Shown: in pieces, positions 44,313-52,034 of the stretch
How the letters are laid out: every line of letters begins with the position of its first letter
Numbering within the stretch: the first letter of the stretch is position 1
Origin: Pyramidobacter porci
GTDB taxonomy: Bacteria; Synergistota; Synergistia; Synergistales; Dethiosulfovibrionaceae
DNA: 64,000 nucleotides
Reading direction: 5' to 3'
NCBI RefSeq assembly: GCF_009695745.1
Contig: NZ_VUNH01000004.1
Span: 62,001 to 126,000 of the forward strand
Made by a program: the position numbers and the translations under genes
Notes under the pieces: model-generated
The model's database searches: none
What the model was told of the DNA's origin: nothing
Seen by the model: only the letters and a program-made list of their open reading frames with translations

Positions 44313-45224
44313 TCAGGACAAGCTCTTTTTCACTCCGTCTCCGGCGCTTCGCGCCCGGCGCCTGCCCAGCACGAGGAGCGCGGACGACAGCAGGATCAGC
44401 GCCATGCCGGCGGCGAGGCGCGGCGTCATCGGCTCGCCGTAGACGGCCAGGCCGACGGCGATGCTGGTCAGCGGCTCGAAGGTGCTGAGCAGCGACGCTT
44501 TCACCTCGCCGCAGAGAAACAGCCCCTTCTGGAAAAAGGCCAGCGCCAGCACGGTCGCCAGCAGTCCCAGCCCGGCCTCGGCCGCCCAGGCGGCCGCGCC
44601 CTGGCTCCAGGCCAGGCCGCCCGTCAGGGCCGCGAACGCGCCGATCATGAGCGCCGAGAACAGGGAGATCCAGAACGTGATCACGAATATCTCGACCTCA
44701 CGCAGATGGCTGCGTCCCAGCGCGATGATGTAGCCCGCGTAGAGCAGGCCGGACGCGGCGGCGAGCGCCATGCCGAAGCCGTCGGCGTTCCGCCCGGGGC
44801 GGTAGAGCAGAAAAATTCCCGCCGCGCACAGCGCCGCGCAGAGCACCTGGCGGGGCGTGAAGCTGGCGCGGAAGAACAGGCCCATCAGGCACATCACCGC
44901 GACGGGATAGGTGAAGTGCAGCGTCGTCGCCAGCCCGGAGCCGATGAAGCCGTAAGACAGGTAAAGCAGCACCGGCGTGAGGGCGTAAAAGACCGACAGA
45001 AAGGCGAGTTCGCCCATTTGCCGGCGGCCGACGCGCAGCGACACGTCTTTGTATTCGAGGTACGCGAAAGCCATGACGCTGCCCGTGAGAAAACGGCCGA
45101 ACGCCGCCGTAAAGGCGTTGGCGCCGCTTGCGTAGGCGATCTTGGCAAGCAGCGGCATCAGGCCGAAGAGCACGGCCGAGGCGATCACGTACAGCGCTCC
45201 GGCGCGTTCGCTGTTTTCTTTCAC
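44313..45224 (-). CDS. EamA/DMT-superfamily permease
   Basis: A 303-residue ten-helix carrier with two EamA repeats. LYVIASAVLFGLMPLLAKIAYASGAN opens the first, and LLSTFEPLTSIAVGLAVYGEPMT is the family signature in the second. A GTG at 45224 is preferred because GAGGGAG lies 10 bases before it; the frame also allows an ATG at 45245 without a site. It probably exports a metabolite or amino acid. It is only distantly similar to the EamA protein at 26037. A parS site lies 150 bases upstream of its start. Confidence 0.82.
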   Translation of the reverse strand: MKENSERAGALYVIASAVLFGLMPLLAKIAYASGANAFTAAFGRFLTGSVMAFAYLEYKDVSLRVGRRQMGELAFLSVFYALTPVLLYLSYGFIGSGLATTLHFTYPVAVMCLMGLFFRASFTPRQVLCAALCAAGIFLLYRPGRNADGFGMALAAASGLLYAGYIIALGRSHLREVEIFVITFWISLFSALMIGAFAALTGGLAWSQGAAAWAAEAGLGLLATVLALAFFQKGLFLCGEVKASLLSTFEPLTSIAVGLAVYGEPMTPRLAAGMALILLSSALLVLGRRRARSAGDGVKKSLS

Positions 45225-45375
45225 TGGACTGTCACTCCCTCGCATCTTTTCGGCAGATCTCTGCCGGCGCGGCGATCCCGCCCGCGATTCGCCTACTGTA
45301 ACGCAGAGCGGAGGCAAAATCAACCTTTTTCAAGTTTGCCGACGCCGCGGGGCCTCGCCGTTTTCCGCCAAGGAA

Positions 45376-45391
45376 TGTTCCACGTGGAACA
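45376..45391. other. parS centromere site (ParB binding), copy 2
   Basis: TGTTCCACGTGGAACA, identical to the sites at 24957 and 50313, here inside a longer palindrome (45372-45395, GGAATGTTCCAC and its complement). The 45225-45443 interval has no gene I can support. Confidence 0.87.
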
Positions 45392-45443
45392 TTCCCTCCG
45401 TCGATCCGCGCCGAGCGTTCCGCCGGAGTTTTTTGAGGGGCAC

Positions 45444-45489
45444 GCAAAAAACGGATGGGATCCGGCCGTAACGATCGGATCCCATCCGT
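45444..45489 (-). terminator. Minus-strand terminator
   Basis: Perfect 14-bp stem ACGGATGGGATCCG (45451-45464) and its complement (45476-45489). On the minus strand it is followed by TTTTTTG. It lies 23 bases after the stop of the minus-strand frame at 45512. Confidence 0.75.
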
Positions 45490-45511
45490 CGGCGAAGCGA
45501 AAAGAAAAAGT

Positions 45512-45797
45512 TTACCGCCCGATCAGGGCGCGCAGGCGTTCCGTGCACGCCGGCGCGGGGGCCCGGCGTCCGTACAAAGAGGAATGGATGCCGTGCGCGA
45601 CCACGTATTGGAGCTCGTCGTGCTCCTCTTCGTGTTTGAGCCCTTCGCCTGGAACCGGCGCACGACGATGCAGTCGCCTTTTTTCAGGAGCCGGGCCGGC
45701 ATAAAACGGTTTCGCGCTTCGCGCCTCCTCCAGGCGGCCTCGGGTCTTGATTTTCGACCGGCGCGTGATATATTTATGGTTAGTTAAAACTAATTAA
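45512..45797 (-). pseudogene. Start-less minus-strand frame before a terminator
   Basis: A minus-strand frame of about 95 codons ends at 45512 and includes EGLKHEEEHDELQYVVAHGI and HSSLYGRRAPAPACTERLRA. Codon third positions are strongly G/C, as in real genes here, and a good terminator follows the stop. No ATG, GTG or TTG start is present before an upstream in-frame stop near 45798, and the frame runs into the promoter of the gene at 45829. It could be the tail of a decayed gene or chance. No family is recognised. Confidence 0.3.
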
Positions 45798-45798
45798 C
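45747..45798 (+). promoter_or_regulatory. Promoter with DtxR/MntR-like operator
   Basis: TTGATT at 45747-45752, 16-bp spacer and TATATT at 45769-45774. Directly downstream lies the inverted repeat TTAGTT-AA-AACTAA within GTTAGTTAAAACTAATTAAC (45779-45798), similar to the TTAG...CTAA operators of DtxR/MntR-type metal regulators. Its position over the start site would block transcription. Confidence 0.55.
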
Positions 45799-45828
45799 GC
45801 ACGAAAAAACGAAACGGAGGCGATCGGC

Positions 45829-46461
45829 ACGAAAAACTACGAAGAACTTTCCCGCCGTCATTTCAACAGACAAGCCGCCGTCTACGACGAAAACACCGGC
45901 GTGTACTATTCCGGCCCGGCCAGGGTCAGCGGCGCCGACGCGCTGGCGTATCTTCGGGACGTGCGGTACAAGTCGCTGCTCGACGTCGGCTGCGGCACGG
46001 GATTTCTTCTCGACGGGCTGGCCCGGCGGCGGCACGCCGTTTACAAGGGGCTTGACATCTCGGAAGGGATGATCGAAATCGCGCGCGGAAAAAAAATCCC
46101 CGGCGCGGAATTCGTTCTGGGAAGCGCCGACAAACTGCCCTGGGCGGACGGCGCTTTCGACGTCGTCACGTGCATCCAGAGCTTTCACCATTATCCCTAC
46201 GCCGACGAAGCCGTGCGGGAGGTTTATCGCGTTTTGAGGCCGGGAGGGCTGTATCTGCTCTCCGACACGGGCGTCGGCGGTCTGGGGGCGTGGCTCGACA
46301 ACCACATCGTTTTCCCGCTGCTGCGAAGCGGCGACTGCCGCACCGAAAACCGGCACGCCATCGCGGCGCGCATGGAGCGTCACGGCTTCGCGGTAATCAG
46401 AAACGAACGGCTGCGCGGGCTGATCTACACCGTCGTCGGCCGCAAGCCGAAAGCGGATTGA
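45829..46461 (+). CDS. SAM-dependent methyltransferase with apparent ACG start
   Basis: A class I methyltransferase of about 210 residues. LLDVGCGTGFLLDGL is motif I, VYKGLDISEGMIEIAR the ribose-binding acidic loop, FDVVTCIQSFHHYP and LRPGGLYLLSDTG the later motifs. The typical N-terminal segment KNYEELSRRHFNRQAAVYDE is encoded in frame upstream of any ATG or GTG. The only codon well placed after ACGGAGG (45814-45820) is ACG at 45829, so either initiation is at ACG or the ATG has been lost. A GTG at 45901 would remove this conserved part. It is followed by a second methyltransferase and a ZIP transporter, downstream of a metal-regulator-like operator. Confidence 0.75.
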   Translation, partial: TKNYEELSRRHFNRQAAVYDENTGVYYSGPARVSGADALAYLRDVRYKSLLDVGCGTGFLLDGLARRRHAVYKGLDISEGMIEIARGKKIPGAEFVLGSADKLPWADGAFDVVTCIQSFHHYPYADEAVREVYRVLRPGGLYLLSDTGVGGLGAWLDNHIVFPLLRSGDCRTENRHAIAARMERHGFAVIRNERLRGLIYTVVGRKPKAD

Positions 46462-46484
46462 CAGGAAGGGGGCGTGTTTGTATC

Positions 46485-47276
46485 ATGAAAGCCGATTATA
46501 AAAACTGGATGCCGAAAGGGCTGATCGCGGCGCTGCTGGCCGCGTCGGCGACGGGCGGCCTGTGCTTCGCCGTCTTCGGCGCCGCCGGCTGGGGCGTGGG
46601 ACGGACGGCGCGGATCGTTTGGGCCGTCGCCGCCGGGGCGGTCTGCGCGCTCTGCGGGCTTCTCGCGGCGCAGTTCATCGGCATGTACCGCGCCTTTTCC
46701 TACGACGGCAAACGGCAGCTGGCGCGCCAGATCGTGGAGGGAACGGCGCGGTACGTCGAACTGCCGCCGGGAGGGCGCGGCTTGGACGTGGGCTGCGGCA
46801 GCGGCGCGCTGACGATCGCCTGCGCCAGGCGCAATCCGCAGGGTTCCATGCTGGGGATCGACCGCTGGGGAGGGGAATACGCCTCGTACAACAAGCCGCT
46901 TTGCGAGCGCAACGCGGCGGCCGAGGGCGCGAGCAACGTCAGCTTCGCCCGCGGCGACGCGCTGAAGCTGGACTTCCCCGACGAGAGCTTCGACGCCGTG
47001 ACCAGCAACTACGTGTATCACAACGTGCGCGGCGCCGACAAACAAAAACTGCTTTTGGAAACGCTGCGCGTGCTGAAAAAAGGAGGCGTCTTCGCCATCC
47101 ACGACCTGATGACGCCGGCACGCTACGGCGACATGCGGGAGTTCGTCCGCGAACTGAAGCGGCGGGGCTATGAAGAAGTTCAGCTGCTCGACACGACCAC
47201 GGACATGTTCATGAGTCCGGCGGAGGCCCATCGTCTGATGCTCAAGGGCTCGGCGCTGCTGACGGGGAGAAAATGA
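46485..47276 (+). CDS. Membrane-anchored SAM-dependent methyltransferase
   Basis: A 263-residue protein with two N-terminal membrane helices (LIAALLAASATGGLCFAVFG, then AVAAGAVCALCGLLAAQFIG) and a C-terminal methyltransferase domain: RGLDVGCGSGALTIACA (motif I), MLGIDRWGGEYASY, FDAVTSNYVYHNV, VLKKGGVFAIHDLM. The ATG follows GGAAGGGGGC. It starts 23 bases after the first methyltransferase and precedes the ZIP transporter by 16. The membrane anchor suggests a membrane-bound or membrane-derived substrate. Function is otherwise unknown. Confidence 0.8.
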   Translation: MKADYKNWMPKGLIAALLAASATGGLCFAVFGAAGWGVGRTARIVWAVAAGAVCALCGLLAAQFIGMYRAFSYDGKRQLARQIVEGTARYVELPPGGRGLDVGCGSGALTIACARRNPQGSMLGIDRWGGEYASYNKPLCERNAAAEGASNVSFARGDALKLDFPDESFDAVTSNYVYHNVRGADKQKLLLETLRVLKKGGVFAIHDLMTPARYGDMREFVRELKRRGYEEVQLLDTTTDMFMSPAEAHRLMLKGSALLTGRK

Positions 47277-47292
47277 CGGGAGTGAAATCATC

Positions 47293-48081
47293 GTGACAAA
47301 CGCCGTTCACGTGACCGCGGGGATCCTGATCCCGTTTCTGGGCACGAGCCTGGGCGCGGCCTGCGTTTTTTTCATGAAGGGCAGCATGAGGGAAAACGTG
47401 CAGAAAGGCCTCACCGGTTTCGCCGCCGGCGTGATGGTGGCCGCTTCCGTGTGGAGCCTGCTGATCCCGGCCATCGATCTGGCGGCGGAGTACGGCCGGG
47501 GCGCCGTCGTGCCGTCGGTCGTCGGCTTCTGGCTGGGGATCCTGTTCCTGCTGCTGCTCGACCACGCCATTCCGCACCTGCACCAGTTCAGCGAGGAGGC
47601 GGAAGGGCCGCGCAGCCGCCTGGCGCGCACGACGATGATGGTCCTGGCGGTGACGATCCACAACGTGCCCGAGGGCATGGCCGTCGGCGTCGTTTACGCC
47701 GGGCTGCTGGCGGGTACGGCGAACATCACGCCGATGAGCGCGCTGGCGCTGGCCGTCGGCATCGCCATCCAAAACTTTCCGGAAGGGGCGATCATCTCCA
47801 TGCCGCTCCACGCCGAGGGGCAGAGCAAATGGAAAGCGTTCGCGGGCGGCGTGCTCTCCGGCGCCGTCGAGCCGCTGGGCGCGGCCGGCACGCTGCTGGC
47901 CATCGGCCTGGTCGTTCCGGCCATGCCCTATCTGCTCAGCTTCGCCGCCGGCGCCATGCTCTACGTCGTCGTCGAGGAACTGATCCCGGAGATGTCGCAG
48001 CCTCCCCACTCCGATTGCGGCACGCTCTCGTTCGCTCTGGGGTTCAGCGTCATGATGGCGCTGGACGTGGTGTTGGGGTAA
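47293..48081 (+). CDS. ZIP-family divalent metal transporter
   Basis: A 262-residue eight-helix protein of the ZIP/ZupT family from a GTG start. The metal-site helices are recognisable: TIHNVPEGMAVGVVYAG (HNxPEG) in helix IV and GIAIQNFPEGAIISMPL (QNxPEG) in helix V, with EELIPE near the C-terminus. A histidine pair DHAIPHLHQFSEE lies in the cytoplasmic loop. It imports Zn, Fe or Mn. As third gene after the two methyltransferases, behind a DtxR/MntR-like operator, it supports metal control of this operon. Confidence 0.9.
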   Translation: MTNAVHVTAGILIPFLGTSLGAACVFFMKGSMRENVQKGLTGFAAGVMVAASVWSLLIPAIDLAAEYGRGAVVPSVVGFWLGILFLLLLDHAIPHLHQFSEEAEGPRSRLARTTMMVLAVTIHNVPEGMAVGVVYAGLLAGTANITPMSALALAVGIAIQNFPEGAIISMPLHAEGQSKWKAFAGGVLSGAVEPLGAAGTLLAIGLVVPAMPYLLSFAAGAMLYVVVEELIPEMSQPPHSDCGTLSFALGFSVMMALDVVLG

Positions 48082-48120
48082 GAACGACGGTTGAAGAACA
48101 ACTTATGATTATAAAAGAGG

Positions 48121-48167
48121 CCTCCGGAAGTTCCCGCAGAGCGCGGGATTTTCCGGAGGTTTCTTTC
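48121..48167 (+). terminator. Terminator of the methyltransferase-ZIP operon
   Basis: Stem CCTCCGGAA (48121-48129) with TTCCGGAGG (48151-48159), plus an inner CCCGC/GCGGG, followed by TTTCTTTC. Confidence 0.8.
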
Positions 48168-48206
48168 GTGCCGCGCCGGGGCGCGGACAAAACAGGTCGA
48201 TTTGCG

Positions 48207-49484
48207 TCAGCGGCGCGCGGCTTCGAAGCTCAGGTCGGGATAACCGGCGGCGCGGACAGTCACCGCGCCGCGCTCCTTGAAAAGCGGCGCGGAAAGATCG
48301 AGGCGGCCTTCACCGTCGATGATCTTCGCTCTCTTCGGGTTGACCGCCGTGCCGTCGATCGTCAGCTCGCGGACGCAGCGCAGATAGTTTTTGAAATCCT
48401 CTTCGCCGCCGGCGGGGACGAGGCGTCCGCCCTCCGCGTCCCATGCGGCGGGAAGGACGTCGGTCGAGAGCACGAATGCGGCCGTCAGCGTCTCGTACAC
48501 GCCCTTTTCGTCCGTGATTTTCATCTCGTACTCGCCGGGCTTGTTCCGCGCGGACCAAACGATGCGGCCGTCTGCGGCCGTGCCGCCGTCAAGCGCTCCG
48601 GCGTCGTACACGGGAACGTAGTTCCCGGGGAGCTCGCCCTCTACCGCAAACGCCGTGTGGCCGGCCGCGAGCGCGGCGTTTTCCGCCTTCAGACGGCAGC
48701 CGGTGAGGACGGGCAGATAAACTTGCGCGTCCACGTTGTAGACGGCCTTGTCGGTGATGTAGGTCAGACCGGTGATCGTCGTGCCGGTCAGAGTCTTGTA
48801 GTGCGCGGGGAAGGTGGGGTTGACGTCCTTGATGAACTTGGTGTAGCCCACGTTCCAGCCCAGCTCGCGCCCGCCGCGCCAGATGTTCTCCAGGCGGCGC
48901 ATGCCGTAGTCGTTCTGCGCCGTGCGGACGATCACGCCGTACAGCGTTTCTTTCTCGGGATCGGTGTCGAAGCCGTCCAGCTTCAGCTGGTAGTCGCCGC
49001 GCCGGGTCCTGGTCCTGACGCTGCCCTTCACGTTCGCGACGGCCACTTCCGGCAGCCCCTGCACCTTGCCGAACGCGGGCGCGCCGCCGGCAACGCTCAT
49101 TTCCTTGAAGAACGCGGGGGCCTGCGTCAGTTCCGTCCAGGCGTAGCTGCCACGCGAGAAAAGTTCGTCGGCCGACGCGGCGTGAACGAATCCCTTCAGC
49201 GCCGCCTCGTCAACCTTGACGGGGAACGTCACGCCTTCGATGATCAGCGTCGTGTCGTCGCCGGTGTGGTAGGTGCCGCCGACCAGATGCGCGTTTTTCG
49301 CCTTGGCGACGGTCGCCGAGGTGACCGCGTCCACAGGTACGGCGTTCTTCGCCAGTTCCGCCTTGTAAAAATCGTTGTAGGGAACGTTCATCAGCACGTA
49401 AACCGGCGCGCTTTCGGCGCTCCCCGCCCCGCACGCCGCCAGCGCCAGCGCGGCGATTGCCGCTGTCAATCCTTTGTTCATCAT
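48207..49484 (-). CDS. Tp47-like lipoprotein
   Basis: A 425-residue exported lipoprotein: signal LTAAIAALALAACG with lipobox LAAC. YVLMNVPYNDFYKAEL, AVTSATVAKAKNAHLVGGTYH and the later NDYGMRRLENIWRGG...GWNVGY resemble segments of the Treponema Tp47 lipoprotein (domain order A-B-C-D), which has weak penicillin-binding activity. AAGGAGG precedes the ATG at 49484. A near-perfect inverted repeat (49507-49525) like a DtxR/MntR operator lies just upstream, and a similar one precedes the ZIP operon. A role in metal or haem handling is therefore possible, by inference only. Confidence 0.65.
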   Translation of the reverse strand: MMNKGLTAAIAALALAACGAGSAESAPVYVLMNVPYNDFYKAELAKNAVPVDAVTSATVAKAKNAHLVGGTYHTGDDTTLIIEGVTFPVKVDEAALKGFVHAASADELFSRGSYAWTELTQAPAFFKEMSVAGGAPAFGKVQGLPEVAVANVKGSVRTRTRRGDYQLKLDGFDTDPEKETLYGVIVRTAQNDYGMRRLENIWRGGRELGWNVGYTKFIKDVNPTFPAHYKTLTGTTITGLTYITDKAVYNVDAQVYLPVLTGCRLKAENAALAAGHTAFAVEGELPGNYVPVYDAGALDGGTAADGRIVWSARNKPGEYEMKITDEKGVYETLTAAFVLSTDVLPAAWDAEGGRLVPAGGEEDFKNYLRCVRELTIDGTAVNPKRAKIIDGEGRLDLSAPLFKERGAVTVRAAGYPDLSFEAARR

Positions 49485-49506
49485 CGTTCAGCCTCCTTGA
49501 ATATTT

Positions 49507-49525
49507 TTAGTTAGATTTGTCTAAC
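49507..49525 (-). promoter_or_regulatory. DtxR/MntR-like operator before the Tp47-like gene
   Basis: TTAGTTAGATTTGTCTAAC, containing arms GTTAGA and TCTAAC around TTTG. It lies 23 bases upstream of the lipoprotein start codon, close to where its promoter must be. Confidence 0.5.
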
Positions 49526-49723
49526 ATCGCTGTCATCATAGCATTTTGCGCCGCCGCGTGTCAACGAAAATCCTCTGCCCAAACCGCCGGCAAATTTTTC
49601 TGCGGGAAACGGGCGATATTTCCCGTTCCGCCGCAGGAGACGATGTTTTTCGCACGCTTTCAGCGGTATAATAATCGCAAAAAGATTCGCGCGCTGCGCT
49701 TCAAACGACAGGAGGCTCAGACA

Positions 49724-50257
49724 ATGACGCACACGCAGTATTACGATTCGCCGCTCGGCAGAATGCTCATGGCCGCCGACGGCGCGGCGCTGACGGGGCT
49801 GTGGTTCGAGGGGCAGAAACATTTCGCCCGAACGCTGGCGGAACAGCACGCCGAGGGCGATCTGCCCGTGTTCGCCGAAACGGCGGCGTGGCTGGACATG
49901 TATTTCGCGGGACAAAACCCCGGTCCCGTTCCGCCGCTGAGCCTGCACGGCAGCGATTTCCGACTGGCCGTGTGGGACGCGCTGCTGGCTATTCCCCGCG
50001 GATCCGTGACGACTTACGGCGACATCTCCCGCCGGATCGCCGCGGAGCGCGGACTCAGCCGCATGTCGGCGCAGGCCGTCGGCGGCGCGGTCGCTCGCAA
50101 TCCGATCTCCATCATCGTGCCCTGCCACCGCGTCGTCGGCACTGGCGGCAGCCTGACCGGCTACGCCGGAGGCATCGCCAGAAAGCAGGCCCTGCTGCGC
50201 CTCGAAGGCGTTGACCTGAGCCGCTTCTTCGTCCCCAAAACGGGAACGGCGCTGTAA
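49724..50257 (+). CDS. ogt: Methylated-DNA--protein-cysteine methyltransferase
   Basis: A 177-residue Ogt/MGMT protein. IVPCHRVVG (131-139) contains the acceptor Cys134, which takes the alkyl group from O6-alkylguanine in a single-use reaction; SVTTYGDISRRI and NPISI are the flanking helix-turn-helix segments. The N-terminal domain (YYDSPLGRMLMAADG) is normal. The ATG at 49724 follows CAGGAGG; the frame is open much further upstream without a site. It is a monocistronic gene followed by a parS site and a terminator. Confidence 0.92.
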   Translation: MTHTQYYDSPLGRMLMAADGAALTGLWFEGQKHFARTLAEQHAEGDLPVFAETAAWLDMYFAGQNPGPVPPLSLHGSDFRLAVWDALLAIPRGSVTTYGDISRRIAAERGLSRMSAQAVGGAVARNPISIIVPCHRVVGTGGSLTGYAGGIARKQALLRLEGVDLSRFFVPKTGTAL

Positions 50258-50312
50258 AGAACGGTTCGTCAAAGTTTGAGAAATGCCGCCAACGGCTGAT
50301 CTTGCCGCAGGC

Positions 50313-50328
50313 TGTTCCACGTGGAACA
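50313..50328. other. parS centromere site (ParB binding), copy 3
   Basis: TGTTCCACGTGGAACA flanked by GC on each side, identical to the two other sites. It is intergenic, 55 bases after the ogt stop. Confidence 0.85.
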
Positions 50329-50352
50329 GCGAAAATCACAAAAACAAAACAC

Positions 50353-50394
50353 GCCGCGTTCCCCTGGCAAAAGGGGAACGCGGCGCGGCTTTTT
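50353..50394 (+). terminator. Terminator after ogt/parS
   Basis: Stem GCCGCGTTCCCCT (50353-50365) with AGGGGAACGCGGC (50372-50384), then GCGGCTTTTT. Confidence 0.8.
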
Positions 50395-50395
50395 G

Positions 50396-50555
50396 ATACT
50401 ACTTCTCAACAAAAAGGCCGAACACAAGGGCGCTGCGAGGGAGATTCACAAAGCGAGCTGCGCAGACCGCGCAGCGGTCGAGGTAGTCCTGAGCGACTGA
50501 ACTCCCTCGCGGCGCCTAGCAAACTATGTTAACGCTTTTTATCAGGAAACAGTAT
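50396..50555 (+). repeat. Structured interspersed repeat, full copy (160 bp)
   Basis: Left end ATACTACTTCTCAACAAAAA resembles the reverse complement of the right end CTTTTTATCAGGAAACAGTAT, giving imperfect terminal inverted repeats. The core GCGCTGCGAGGGAG pairs with CTCCCTCGCGGCGC around a loop with its own small stems (GCTGCGCAGACCGCGCAGC). Related copies lie at 13702-13762 and 39368-39512. It has no coding capacity, as expected for a MITE. Confidence 0.75.
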
Positions 50556-50634
50556 GAAAATACACCTTCGGCATGACGGAGTCCCGCCATGTCATTTGGA
50601 AGGCATCGCGCCGCCCCATATTCGCGGCCTTGCA

Positions 50635-50669
50635 AAAAGTCCCGAATCTGACGCAGATTCGGGACTTTT
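50635..50669. terminator. Bidirectional terminator
   Basis: Perfect 16-bp stem AAAAGTCCCGAATCTG/CAGATTCGGGACTTTT with a 3-base loop. It ends the minus-strand operon whose last stop is at 50694. Confidence 0.88.
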
Positions 50670-50693
50670 CATTCACATCGTAATGTTCTTTGT

Positions 50694-52010
50694 TTAGTCG
50701 GCAGCCTTCTTGGCGGCTTCGATTTCTTCGGCCGTGGCGTCGGCGTCGCGCAGATAGCGGCCGATACCGTTCTGCATGATATCGTCATAGGAAGGCATGT
50801 TGGTGATCACGATCTTGCGCTCGCCTTCGGGGCCTTTCGCCAGCATCCGCTGCGCCTCGGCGTCGTCGATCTTCAGCGCCGCGTCGGGCTTCAGCTCGCC
50901 GAGATCCTTGGGATAGCCGCTGTACTCGTTGCGGGCGTCTTCGCCCAGGTCGGAGTAGATCTCCGCCAGAGACAGATCGGTGGCCACATTGCGGCCGGTG
51001 CGCTCGTTCAGAGTGACGCCTTCGCTCTTGTAATCGACCTTCAGCAGCTTGTCCTCGAGCAGATGGCGGTACACTTCGTCCTTGCCGTTGATGATCAGTT
51101 CTTCATAGGTGACGCCGCGGGCGGAACCCTGGCTGGGGTTGGGCGTTTCGGACAGGAAAGCGATGGCGGGCGTGTAGTCGCCGAGCTCGCGGTGCGAAAA
51201 TCCGTGCAGCGGGATGGGCGAGATCTCGACGCGCATCCTGATGTTCTGCTCCTCGAGCATCAGCGCCATCTCGGAGGTCAGGTCGATGCCTTTCTGGTGC
51301 ACGCAGATGGCGTTGACCAGAGGCTTTTCGGGCGGAGCTTCGTGATGGTCGATGATCATGTCGGCGGCCTCGTCCCAGCACATGCGGTTGAAGGCGTAGG
51401 CGACCTGCTGGGTCAGCAGGCCGTGAGGATTGCCGGGATGAGCGCGGTCAAGGTTGCGGATCTCGTCGGCGGCCAGATTCTGCCCCGAAGGATAATGCAG
51501 GTACATGTCGGGGTCTGGGAACTGGTCGACGGGGTTGGAACCGCGGTTGCCGTAGCGGAAATAGCGGACCTTGCCGCTGGGCGTGGCGATGTGGAAATAG
51601 GGCACGTGACCGAGCCCGGGCTCGCAGGTGCTGAAGCCGGAGTTGTTGGAGTGAGGCACCACCATGACCTTGCCTTCGGTGACCACGGCGTTCTCGATGA
51701 AGAGAACGGCCGCCAGCAGTCCGCCGGGCTCGGTAGGATGCGTGCCGCCCATGATGATGAAATTTCCGCCGGGCTTGCCGCTGTCAAGGACGTAAACCTT
51801 GGAGTCGCCGTTGGTCCCCTTCAGGAAGGGATTGTAATCGCTCAGCATCTTCACGTCGGTGACGCCGGGGCCCTTGTAAATGGGCTCGACGTTGAACTGA
51901 TAGCGGAATTCCTTGCCGACGGTGAAGATTCCGGCGCCGAGTGCGGCCGCCAGGATCAGTCCGGTGAGGAAATTGCCGCAGCCTTTTTTCGCGGAATTGT
52001 TTTCAGACAT
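50694..52010 (-). CDS. Membrane-anchored AstE/AspA-like (M14 superfamily) deacylase
   Basis: A 438-residue protein with one N-terminal membrane helix (FLTGLILAAALGAGIFTVG) and a succinylglutamate desuccinylase/aspartoacylase-type zinc domain. GGTHPTEPGG (His91, Glu94) gives two zinc ligands, RNLDRAHPG (about 185-193) is the family NLNR-FPG-like motif, and ADMIIDHHEAPP (about 217-227) supplies the third histidine. The family cleaves N-acyl amino acids or C-terminal residues. The anchor suggests it faces the periplasm. It is the last gene of the ggt-mdcA-permease run. The exact substrate is unknown. Confidence 0.75.
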   Translation of the reverse strand: MSENNSAKKGCGNFLTGLILAAALGAGIFTVGKEFRYQFNVEPIYKGPGVTDVKMLSDYNPFLKGTNGDSKVYVLDSGKPGGNFIIMGGTHPTEPGGLLAAVLFIENAVVTEGKVMVVPHSNNSGFSTCEPGLGHVPYFHIATPSGKVRYFRYGNRGSNPVDQFPDPDMYLHYPSGQNLAADEIRNLDRAHPGNPHGLLTQQVAYAFNRMCWDEAADMIIDHHEAPPEKPLVNAICVHQKGIDLTSEMALMLEEQNIRMRVEISPIPLHGFSHRELGDYTPAIAFLSETPNPSQGSARGVTYEELIINGKDEVYRHLLEDKLLKVDYKSEGVTLNERTGRNVATDLSLAEIYSDLGEDARNEYSGYPKDLGELKPDAALKIDDAEAQRMLAKGPEGERKIVITNMPSYDDIMQNGIGRYLRDADATAEEIEAAKKAAD

Positions 52011-52034
52011 TTTTCATTCTCCCTCTTGAACCGA

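Noticed and set aside
39550-44442. Very long plus-strand frames opposite the adhesin
   Set aside because: They are antisense shadows caused by GC-rich, repeat-rich codons; the minus-strand protein has clear domains.
44172-45704. 510-codon plus-strand frame opposite the EamA gene
   Set aside because: Arg/Gln/Gly/Ala-rich antisense composition and no start signal; the minus strand has a ten-helix permease.
45455-45787. 110-codon plus-strand frame before the methyltransferase
   Set aside because: It has no ribosome site, its start lies inside a minus-strand terminator stem, and it overlaps the operon promoter.
50258-50693. A possible small-RNA gene formed by the hairpins after ogt
   Set aside because: The region is explained by a parS site, two terminators and one repeat copy; no independent promoter is visible.
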